Positions 17,266-24,162 of a stretch of 64,000 nucleotides of DNA are shown in pieces. Each line of letters opens with the position of its first letter. Position 1 is the first letter of the stretch. This DNA comes from Albidovulum sediminis (GTDB lineage Bacteria; Pseudomonadota; Alphaproteobacteria; Rhodobacterales; Rhodobacteraceae): positions 372,001-436,000 of the forward strand of contig NZ_JAOCQF010000001.1 in assembly GCF_025380365.1 (NCBI RefSeq). Direction: 5' to 3'. A program made the position numbers and the translations under genes. The notes below the pieces were generated by a model. The model saw nothing but the letters and a program-made list of their open reading frames with translations. It did no database searches and was not told the DNA's origin.

Positions 17266-18261
17266 CTATTCGGTGAAGGTGCGGGTGTCGGCCTGGGTCC
17301 AGCCGAGCGTGACGGTATCGCCCTCGGCCACCGGGCGGCGGTCGGCGGCCTCGGCGGTCAGGCGGACGACAAGCGGGCGGGGCGAAAGCGGCGTGGCGAC
17401 GTGCAGCATGAGGTCGAGCCCGTGGTAGGCCCGCGCGGTGACGCGGCCTTCGGTGGTGCGATCGGCGGCGTCGGGGAACAGGCGGATGCGCTCAGGGCGG
17501 ATGGCCAGCGTGCGGCCCGCCTCCTCGATGAAGTTCATCACGCCGATGAAGTCGGCGGCATAGCGGCTGGCCGGGGCCTCGTAGACCTCGTGCGGGGTGC
17601 CTACCTGCAAAAGCCGCCCGTCCTTCAGGATGGCGATGCGGTCGGCCATGACCAGCGCCTCTTCCTGGTCGTGGGTGACGACGATGAAGGTGATGCCGAC
17701 CTCGTGCTGGAGGCGTTTCAGTTCCAGCTGCATCGCCGCGCGCAGCTTCTTGTCGAGCGCGCCCAGCGGCTCGTCCAGAAGCAGGAGCCGCGGCCGCTTG
17801 ACCAGCGCGCGGGCCAGCGCCACGCGCTGCCGCTGCCCGCCCGATAGCTGGTCCGGCTTGCGCCCGGCCATGGGGGACAGTTCGGTGATCGCCATGATCT
17901 CGTCCACCCGCGCGGCGATCTCGGCGCGGGGAAGGCGTTCCATTTCAAGCCCGTAGGCGATGTTGCCCGCAACCGTCATATGCGGGAAAAGCGCGTAGGA
18001 CTGGAACATCAGGTTGACCGGACGGCGGTTCGGCGGAACCCGCGCGATGTCGGCACCATCGAGGCGGATCGCCCCTTCCTCGGGCGTCTCGAACCCGGCG
18101 AGCATCCTGAGAAGCGTGGTCTTGCCGGAACCGGACGCGCCCAGAAGGGCGAAGAACTCGTTTTCGCGGATGTCGAGCGACAGCCGGTCCACCGCCGTCA
18201 CCCGGCCGAAGCGCTTGGTCACGCCGTCGATGGAAAGTAGTGTCGTCGCGCTGGAGTTCAT
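17266..18261 (-). CDS. Polyamine-type ABC transporter ATPase (PotA-like)
   Basis: The 331-residue protein has an ATPase domain with Walker A GASGSGKTT, signature LSGGQRQRVALARALV, Walker B LLLLDEPLGALD and a switch histidine in VVTHDQEEAL. A C-terminal TOBE-type beta domain (residues 235-331, LAIRPERIRLFP) follows. It powers import by the two permeases encoded just upstream. ATG at 18259-18261 overlaps the permease stop as ATGA. Confidence 0.92.
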   Translation of the reverse strand: MNSSATTLLSIDGVTKRFGRVTAVDRLSLDIRENEFFALLGASGSGKTTLLRMLAGFETPEEGAIRLDGADIARVPPNRRPVNLMFQSYALFPHMTVAGNIAYGLEMERLPRAEIAARVDEIMAITELSPMAGRKPDQLSGGQRQRVALARALVKRPRLLLLDEPLGALDKKLRAAMQLELKRLQHEVGITFIVVTHDQEEALVMADRIAILKDGRLLQVGTPHEVYEAPASRYAADFIGVMNFIEEAGRTLAIRPERIRLFPDAADRTTEGRVTARAYHGLDLMLHVATPLSPRPLVVRLTAEAADRRPVAEGDTVTLGWTQADTRTFTE

Positions 18262-19052
18262 GGCGCGATCACCCCCCTGTTGAGCCGTTGCGCCAGCGTC
18301 AGGGCGGTGACCGAGACCAGCATGACGAGGGTGGCGAGCGCGTTGATCTCGGGCGTCACGCCGAAGCGGATCATGGCGAAGATCTGCATCGGCAGCGTGG
18401 TCGAGGCGCGGCCGGCGCCGGCGGTGAAGAAGGCGATGATGAATTCGTCGACCGACAGCGTGAAGGCCAGAAGCGCGCCCGCGATGACGGCCGGCAGGAT
18501 CAGCGGCAGCGTCACCCTGCGGAAGGTGGTGAGGGCGCTGGCGCCGAGATCTGCCGAGGCCTCGGTCACCGACCAGTCGAAGGTCTTGAGCCGCGCGCGC
18601 ACCACCGCAGAGACGAAGGCGAGGTTGAATACGACGTGGGAGGCGATGATCGTGTGAAGCCCCATCGGCACGTTCAGGAGCGAGAAGAACGACAGGAGCG
18701 CGATTGCGAGCACGATGTCGGGAATGATCATCGGCGCGAAGACCAGCGCCTCGATCGCGCGGCCCTTGCGGCGGCGGGTTTCGATGCCGAGGGCAAGCAG
18801 GGTGCCGAGGATTGTGGCGATCAGGGTGGAGATCACGCCCACCACCAGCGTGTTGCCCGCCGCCGACAGGATGTCGCGGTTCGACAGCAGCGCGCCATAC
18901 CACTTTGCCGAAAACCCGGTCCAGGCGGTGGGCATGCCGCCGGCGTTGAACGACAGCGCCACCAGGATGCCGATGGGCAGGTAGAGGAAGGCGAGGACGA
19001 AGGCCAGGAGCGTCGCGAGGCCGCGCCGGGTGGCGGGGGACCGTTCAGCCAT
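18258..19052 (-). CDS. Polyamine-type ABC permease (PotC-like)
   Basis: This 264-residue inner-membrane permease has six predicted helices and the EAA loop (EASADLGASALTTFRRVTLPLILPAVIAG) that contacts the ATPase. I chose ATG at 19050-19052 because GGGAGGG is placed correctly for it; a GTG two codons earlier would put the site too close. The gene overlaps the upstream permease by 8 nt and the ATPase by 4 nt. Confidence 0.92.
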   Translation of the reverse strand: MAERSPATRRGLATLLAFVLAFLYLPIGILVALSFNAGGMPTAWTGFSAKWYGALLSNRDILSAAGNTLVVGVISTLIATILGTLLALGIETRRRKGRAIEALVFAPMIIPDIVLAIALLSFFSLLNVPMGLHTIIASHVVFNLAFVSAVVRARLKTFDWSVTEASADLGASALTTFRRVTLPLILPAVIAGALLAFTLSVDEFIIAFFTAGAGRASTTLPMQIFAMIRFGVTPEINALATLVMLVSVTALTLAQRLNRGVIAP

Positions 19053-19911
19053 CCGCACCCTCCCGCCGCTGACCGGCGCCGCGGTCGGCGGCCATCGCCT
19101 GAAGCGTGAGAAGCCCCATCATGATCGCGATCAGCGCCATCGACAGGGCCGCGCCGAAGGGCCAGTCGTTCGCGGTCAGGAACTGCGCGTAGACGAGGTT
19201 GCCGATCATCTGGAACCGCCCGCCGCCCAGAAGGGCCGGGGTGATGAAATTGCCGATGGAGAGGACGAAGACGAAGACCGCGCCCGCCGCGACCCCGTGC
19301 AGCGTCATCGGCAGGACCACGCGGCGGAAGGTGGTGAAGGCCGAGGCACCCAGATCGCGCGAGGCCTCGGCCAGTTCGGGGTTCAGCCGGGCAAGCGGCG
19401 CGTAGCAGGCGAGGATTACGAAGGGCAGGTAGTTGTAGACCAGCCCGGTGATGACCGCCCCCTCGGTGTAGAGGAGCGAGGGTGGCTCCCCCTCATACCC
19501 CATCATCCGCAGGGCTTGCGTGATCAGCCCCTCGCGGTTCAGGAGCACGATCCAGGCGTAGGTGCGGATCAGGTAGTTCGACCAGAACGGCAGCACGGCG
19601 AGGAAGAGGAGAAGCGGCTGGCGGTGGCGCGGCGCCGCGGCGATGGCGTAGGCGGCGGCATAGCCGATGACGACGGCGATCAGGGTGGCGGTGCCGGCGA
19701 TCCGGGCCGAGGTCAGGAAGATGCCCGCATAGAGCGGGTCGAGGAGAAGCGCGAAATTCTCCAGCGTGAACGTGTATTCGATGCCGCCGTAGACGCCGCG
19801 CCGGAAGAAGCCGAGCGCCAGGATCAGTGCGCAGGGAATGACCATGAGCGCGGTCAGCCAGGCCAGCGCCGGGGCCATGAGGGCGGTCGAGCGTGCGTTC
19901 GAAGGGGTCAC
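19045..19911 (-). CDS. Polyamine-type ABC permease (PotB-like)
   Basis: The protein (288 aa from GTG at 19909-19911) has six helices and the EAA loop EASRDLGASAFTTFRRVVLPMTLHG. The open frame extends further upstream into the binding-protein gene, so a downstream start is needed. GTG at 19911 leaves a normal cytoplasmic tail before helix 1, but the ribosome site is weak. The long first periplasmic loop (GVYGGIEYTFTLENFALLLD) is typical of PotB. Confidence 0.85.
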   Translation of the reverse strand: MTPSNARSTALMAPALAWLTALMVIPCALILALGFFRRGVYGGIEYTFTLENFALLLDPLYAGIFLTSARIAGTATLIAVVIGYAAAYAIAAAPRHRQPLLLFLAVLPFWSNYLIRTYAWIVLLNREGLITQALRMMGYEGEPPSLLYTEGAVITGLVYNYLPFVILACYAPLARLNPELAEASRDLGASAFTTFRRVVLPMTLHGVAAGAVFVFVLSIGNFITPALLGGGRFQMIGNLVYAQFLTANDWPFGAALSMALIAIMMGLLTLQAMAADRGAGQRREGADG

Positions 19912-19931
19912 GTGTCGGGTCCGGTGGGGAA

Positions 19932-19953
19932 GGGCGGGCGCGGGGGCCCGCCC
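19932..19953 (-). terminator. Hairpin between binding-protein and permease genes
   Basis: GGGCGGGC at 19932-19939 pairs with GCCCGCCC at 19946-19953 around a 6-nt loop. It sits just after the stop of the binding-protein gene and before the first permease. Such stems commonly protect the upstream mRNA or attenuate read-through so that the binding protein is made in excess. Confidence 0.5.
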
Positions 19954-19960
19954 GCTATCT

Positions 19961-21010
19961 TCAGTTCGCGGCCTTGATGGCGGAGACCGCCTTGGCATAG
20001 GCCCGCGTCGCGTCGCCAACGTCGCGCAGCTGTTCGAGCTTCAGCAGGTCGGCGGGCGTCATGCCCATGTTCGGGAACTGCGCGATCAGGTCGGGCGACA
20101 GCCCCTCCATCGCGGCCTGGTTCGGCACCTTGTAAAGGATGTTCTCGGCCGCCCAGCGGTGGTTGCCGGCATCGAGGATGTAGTTGAGGAACTTGAAGGC
20201 CCCGTCCTTGTTCTTCGACGCCTTCAGCACCACCATCGTGTCCACCCAGAGGTCGGAGCCTTCGGACGGCACCGCGAACTTGATCGCCGCGTTCTCGGCG
20301 ATGCCGTAGTTGCACCAGCCGTCCCAGGCATGGACCAGCGTCGCCTCGCCCGAGACGAGCTTGGAATAGAAGGTGGTGTCGTCGAAGGCGAGCATGGTCT
20401 GCTTCGCGGCGATCAGGTCGGCCTCGACCTCGTCAAGTTTCGCCTGGTCGGTCTCGTTCACCGAATAGCCCTTGGCGAGGAACCCTGCGGCGAGAAGCCA
20501 GCGGTCGGTGCCCAGAAGCGTGACCTTGCCCGCCTGCGCCTCGGCCGGTTGGAGGAGGTCGTTCCAGGACGCGGGCTCGGGCGAGACGAGGTCAGAGCGG
20601 TAGCAAAGCCCCGTGGTGCCCCAGGCATAGGGGACGGAGAAGGCGTTGCCGGGGTCGTGCGGCAGGCTTGCCGCCTCGGGGTAAAGGTTGGCGAGGTTCG
20701 GCACCTTGGCCGGGTCGATCGGCTCCAGCAGGCCGAGGTTGTTCAGCACCTCGGCGAAGGGGGAGGAGACGAAGGCCACGTCGAACCCCTCCCCGCCAGA
20801 GGCGATGATCTTGCCCATGATCTCCTCGTTGGTGGCGTGGACCACCATCTCGGCGGCCTCGCCGGTCTCGGTCGAGAAGTTCGCGACCGCATCGGGGGCC
20901 ATGTAGCCGTCCCAGTTGGAGATCACGAGCTGGGCAAGCGCGGGGGCGGCGGACAGCGAAAACGCGGCGCCGGCAAAAAGCGCGCGCAGCGGAAGGGAGG
21001 TGGTGATCAT
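19961..21010 (-). CDS. Polyamine-type substrate-binding protein (PotD-like)
   Basis: This 349-residue periplasmic binding protein starts with a Sec signal peptide (residues 1-26, cleavage after PALA). The mature protein begins LVISNWDGYMAPDAVANFSTETG, as PotD/PotF relatives do, and contains the VPYAWGTTGLCYRSD segment near the cleft. The substrate may be a polyamine or another cationic or amide compound; the operon context (cupins, aldehyde dehydrogenase) argues for an amine-derived nutrient. It is first in a nine-gene minus-strand operon. Confidence 0.9.
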   Translation of the reverse strand: MITTSLPLRALFAGAAFSLSAAPALAQLVISNWDGYMAPDAVANFSTETGEAAEMVVHATNEEIMGKIIASGGEGFDVAFVSSPFAEVLNNLGLLEPIDPAKVPNLANLYPEAASLPHDPGNAFSVPYAWGTTGLCYRSDLVSPEPASWNDLLQPAEAQAGKVTLLGTDRWLLAAGFLAKGYSVNETDQAKLDEVEADLIAAKQTMLAFDDTTFYSKLVSGEATLVHAWDGWCNYGIAENAAIKFAVPSEGSDLWVDTMVVLKASKNKDGAFKFLNYILDAGNHRWAAENILYKVPNQAAMEGLSPDLIAQFPNMGMTPADLLKLEQLRDVGDATRAYAKAVSAIKAAN

Positions 21011-21093
21011 GGCGGTTCCTCTCTGGCTGGACTTCCGGATTGGTCTTTTTTGCTTATTTCCGCCCGCACAATTTGCGCCGGGCGGCGACTTCC

Positions 21094-21127
21094 TTGACCA
21101 GAGAGTATTATTGCGCGAAAAAATACG
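21094..21127. promoter_or_regulatory. Divergent promoter region with candidate GntR operator
   Basis: TTGACCAGAGAGTA at 21094-21107 repeats the motif found before the nucleoside operon. For the minus-strand transporter operon, TTGACG at 21127-21122 and AATACT 16 nt further downstream form a plausible -35/-10 pair, and the motif overlaps this -10. An operator overlapping a -10 fits repression by the GntR protein encoded next to it. This is inferred from layout only. Confidence 0.5.
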
Positions 21128-21180
21128 TCAACAGAAACCTTGCCGCCTTGGTGCGGTTGCCGCGACGGGGCAGATGCGAC

Positions 21181-22155
21181 ATGGCACGATCCGCCAGCCC
21201 GAACCGCCAGGCCCGCCCCCGGAGCAGCCCCCGGGCCAGCCATCTGGACCTGGCGCAGCGCATTCTCGACCTGGCCCGCGCGCGGGGCATGGGGGCGGGG
21301 GCGCATCTGCCCGAACAGGTGCTGGCGACCGCCTGCAACGTGTCGCGCACGCCCGTGCGGGCGGCGCTCGATCTCTTGGTGGATCAGGGGCTTGCGGAGC
21401 ATGAGTCGTCTTCGGGCTATCGCCTGGCGGCGGGGTTCTCGCCCGCCTCGACGATTTCCGGGCCGCTGCCGGACGCGGCCGAGGCCGACCTTGCGCGGCG
21501 CATCCTGCGCGACCGAGCGGCGCGGCGGCTGGATGAAACGGTGACGGTGGGCGAGTTGATCCGCCGCTATGGCGCGGCACGTTCCGCGGTCGGAAAGGCG
21601 CTGGCGCGGCTGGCGGAAGACGGGCTCGTGACCCGCGCGCCGGGGCAGTCCTGGGTTTTCGCGGCCCTGCCCGACGCCCCCGAATCGCAGGCCGACAGCT
21701 ATGAGTTCCGCCTGATGCTGGAACCTGCGGCGCTGACCGCGCCGGGATTCCGGCTTGACCCCGACCGGGCGGCGGCGCTGCGCCGGGCCATGGTCGCCTT
21801 TCTGGCCGAGCCGGACGACCGGCTTGACCCGCGCGCTTTCCAGACGCTTGACGCCGCGTTTCACGGGCTGATCGCGCGGGGGGCGGCGAACCGCTTCGTG
21901 GCCGACGCGCTGGGCCAGCACCTGCGCCTGCGCGAACTGCCGGGTGCCGTGGTGCGGGCCAATGTCGTGCGGCTGAGGCAGGCGATGCAGGAACACCTCG
22001 GCATCCTCGACCAGATGGAGGCGGGGCGGTTCGACGTCGCGGCCGACCTGCTTTGCGTGCACCTGAGGCTGTCGCGCAGCCAGCGACCGCAGGCGGCCAA
22101 CCGCGGCGCGCCGCCCCTGTTCGGGCTGACATACCGGGTGGGCGGCGATGGCTGA
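21181..22155 (+). CDS. GntR-family regulator with two winged-helix domains and an FCD domain
   Basis: This 324-residue regulator has a first winged helix at about residues 20-80 (LAQRILDLARARG...VSRTPVRAALDLLVDQGLAEHESSSGYRLA) and a second at about 98-160 (LARRILRD...GAARSAVGKALARLAEDGLVTRA). An FCD ligand domain follows (170-290) with metal-type His in AFHGLI, QEHLGIL and VHLRL. ATG at 21181 has GGGG upstream; the open frame extends to 21040 with no domain content. It is divergent from the transporter operon and overlaps the next glycosyltransferase by 8 nt, so it is the likely local regulator. Confidence 0.85.
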   Translation: MARSASPNRQARPRSSPRASHLDLAQRILDLARARGMGAGAHLPEQVLATACNVSRTPVRAALDLLVDQGLAEHESSSGYRLAAGFSPASTISGPLPDAAEADLARRILRDRAARRLDETVTVGELIRRYGAARSAVGKALARLAEDGLVTRAPGQSWVFAALPDAPESQADSYEFRLMLEPAALTAPGFRLDPDRAAALRRAMVAFLAEPDDRLDPRAFQTLDAAFHGLIARGAANRFVADALGQHLRLRELPGAVVRANVVRLRQAMQEHLGILDQMEAGRFDVAADLLCVHLRLSRSQRPQAANRGAPPLFGLTYRVGGDG

Positions 22156-23437
22156 GGCGCCGGTCATCGCCTTCTTCCCCGAGGCGAGCTTCGGCGCAGC
22201 GCTGAACTGCGTCGGCATCGCCCGTGCGGCGCAGGCGCGTGGCGCGCGCCCCGTCTTCATCTGCCATCCGGGCTTCACCGGCATCTTCGCCGACTACGGG
22301 TTTCAGGAATACCACCTGCCCGCGGTGGGCGCGCCGCCCTCTGCGGATTACTGGCAGGACTTCATCCGCCGGCACCTGCCGCATTTCAACCTGACGCCGA
22401 TCGACCAGATCGAGACCTATGTCGCCCCCACCTGGGAGGCGATCGTGGACACCGCCATCGGGGCCGAGGCGGCGCTCGCGGCCCTTCTGGCGCGGCTCCG
22501 GCCGGATGTGGTGGTGCTCGACAACGTGGTGATGTTCCCGGCCATCGCGCGGGCGGGCTGCCCCTGGGTGCGCGTCGTCTCCTGCGCCGAGACCGAGATC
22601 GCCGACGAAGCCGTGCCGCCCTATTGCTCGGGCCTTGCGCGCGACGACCGGGAAGGGCGCGCGCGCTTCCTCGCCCGCTACCTGCGCGCCGTCGCCCCGG
22701 CGCAGGACCGCTACAACCGCTTCCGCGCGGGCGCGGGACTGCCGGCGCTGCCACCGGGGGAGTTCCTGGAGCCGTCGCCGCACCTGAACCTGCTGCTGGC
22801 CCCGTCGATCCTGCGTCACGACCGTGCCCGCCCGCTCGACCCCGCCCGCTTTGCCTTCCTCGAAGGGGCGGTGCGGCGCGAAGGCCCCTACGACCTGCCG
22901 GAGTTCCCGAAGGGCGAGGGGCCGCTGGTCTACGTCGCCTTCGGCAGCCTCGGGGCGATGGATGTCGCGCTGATGGAACGCATGATCGCCGCGTTTGCCC
23001 ATGTGCCCGCGCGGTTCCTTGTCAATGTGGGCGCGTTCCGCGATGCCTACCGCGCGGTGCCCGACAACGTGCACCTGGAGGGCTGGTATCCGCAGCCCTC
23101 GGTCGTGGCGATGGCCGATCTCTTCATCCACCACGGCGGCAACAACAGCTTTTGCGAGGCGCTTTACCACGGCGTGCCGTCGCTGATCCTGCCCTATTGC
23201 TGGGACGGCCACGACAACGCCACGCGGGCCGGGGAGACGGGGACGGGGATGCGTCTCGACCGTGCCCGCTGGACGACCGGGGACCTTGCGGCGGCGATTG
23301 CCGCGCTGGTGTCCGACCAGGCGATGCGCGCGCGTCTGCGCGAGAACGCACGGGCGATGCAGGCCAGCCCCGGCGTCGATCTGGCGGCGGAGCGCATCCT
23401 CGCCCTCGTGCCCGGCCGGGCCAAGGCGGCGGGCTAG
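22148..23437 (+). CDS. UGT/MGT-type glycosyltransferase B
   Basis: A 429-residue paralogue of the enzyme at 15978-17255: the start (IAFFPEASFGAALNCVGIAR), the DQIETYVAPTWEAIVDTAIG region and the donor motif (HHGGNNSFCEALYHGVPSLI, then YCWDGHDNATR) align throughout. Both lack membrane segments and a signal peptide. It is cotranscribed with the GntR gene, whose stop lies within this gene's first codons. A pair of homologous enzymes in opposite arms of the cluster could act in sequence or on two acceptors. It ends in a CTAG shared with the convergent TetR gene. Confidence 0.87.
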   Translation: MAEAPVIAFFPEASFGAALNCVGIARAAQARGARPVFICHPGFTGIFADYGFQEYHLPAVGAPPSADYWQDFIRRHLPHFNLTPIDQIETYVAPTWEAIVDTAIGAEAALAALLARLRPDVVVLDNVVMFPAIARAGCPWVRVVSCAETEIADEAVPPYCSGLARDDREGRARFLARYLRAVAPAQDRYNRFRAGAGLPALPPGEFLEPSPHLNLLLAPSILRHDRARPLDPARFAFLEGAVRREGPYDLPEFPKGEGPLVYVAFGSLGAMDVALMERMIAAFAHVPARFLVNVGAFRDAYRAVPDNVHLEGWYPQPSVVAMADLFIHHGGNNSFCEALYHGVPSLILPYCWDGHDNATRAGETGTGMRLDRARWTTGDLAAAIAALVSDQAMRARLRENARAMQASPGVDLAAERILALVPGRAKAAG

Positions 23438-24048
23438 ATCCGGTCGGCCAGATGCGGCAGCATGAGCCGCAGATGGTCGAGCGCCTGGCCGAGCGCGCGC
23501 GCCCGCGGCATCCGCGCGCCATGGATGTGCATCTGCAGCCAGAGCCCGTCGGTCATCGCGTCGACTGACCGCGCCAGCAGGTCGGGCGCCGGTCCGCCGT
23601 AGAGGGCGACCAAGTCGCGCGCCGCCTCCTCCATCGCGAGCGCGCGTTCCCGTTCGGCGGTTTCGCACAGGTTGCGGCAGATCGGCCGGGCCGCCGTCTC
23701 ACCCCAGAAGGCGAACCAGAGTGCCAGCGTGCGGCGCGAGCAGACCGGGGCGCTGTAGTCGGTGCGGATCAGGCCAAGGACGCGCGCCAAGGGGTCGGAC
23801 CGCGTCAGCGCGGCTTGCCAGAGCCGCCGGTAGTCGGCGTTCTGGCGGCGCAGCGTTTCGGCCAGAAGCCCCTCCTTCGTGCGGAAGTGAAAGACCAGAA
23901 CCCCCTGCGACACCCCGGCCGCCCTGGCGACGAGCGCGAGCGTCGTGCCCGAAATCCCGTGCGCGGCAACGGTGTCGATCACCGCCTCGATGATGCGGGC
24001 CTGCATGCGGCGGCTGGTCGGGGAGAGAGAGGCATCTTCATCAAGCAT
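23434..24048 (-). CDS. TetR-family regulator, BetI-like
   Basis: The protein (204 aa) has an N-terminal TetR helix-turn-helix (residues 15-60, TTLALVARAAGVSQGVLVFHFRTKEGLL) and a C-terminal domain of the BetI type with the LALWFAFWGETAARPICRNLCE segment. BetI relatives sense choline or other quaternary amines. ATG at 24046-24048 leaves a normal N-terminal arm; there is no ribosome site, so the message may be leaderless, and a GTG at 24102 is the alternative. It is divergent from the MttB-like gene, its likely target. Confidence 0.82.
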   Translation of the reverse strand: MLDEDASLSPTSRRMQARIIEAVIDTVAAHGISGTTLALVARAAGVSQGVLVFHFRTKEGLLAETLRRQNADYRRLWQAALTRSDPLARVLGLIRTDYSAPVCSRRTLALWFAFWGETAARPICRNLCETAERERALAMEEAARDLVALYGGPAPDLLARSVDAMTDGLWLQMHIHGARMPRARALGQALDHLRLMLPHLADRI

Positions 24049-24089
24049 AGCAGCATGGTAATGGTGGAAATTCGAAAAACCAAGATTAT

Positions 24090-24125
24090 TGAGCGGGTGC
24101 ACGAAAAAAATTGACTCAACGCTCA
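24090..24125. promoter_or_regulatory. Divergent region between TetR and MttB-like genes
   Basis: TGAGCG at 24090-24095 and CGCTCA at 24120-24125 form an inverted repeat, and inside it TTGAC/TCAA (24111-24119) is a shorter palindrome that also offers a TTGACT -35. The spacing of the outer arms is long for one TetR dimer, so two dimers or only the inner site may apply. No other copy is seen in the window. Confidence 0.35.
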
Positions 24126-24162
24126 GGTATTTCTAGCCTCGCCTGAACCGACAGGAGTCCTC

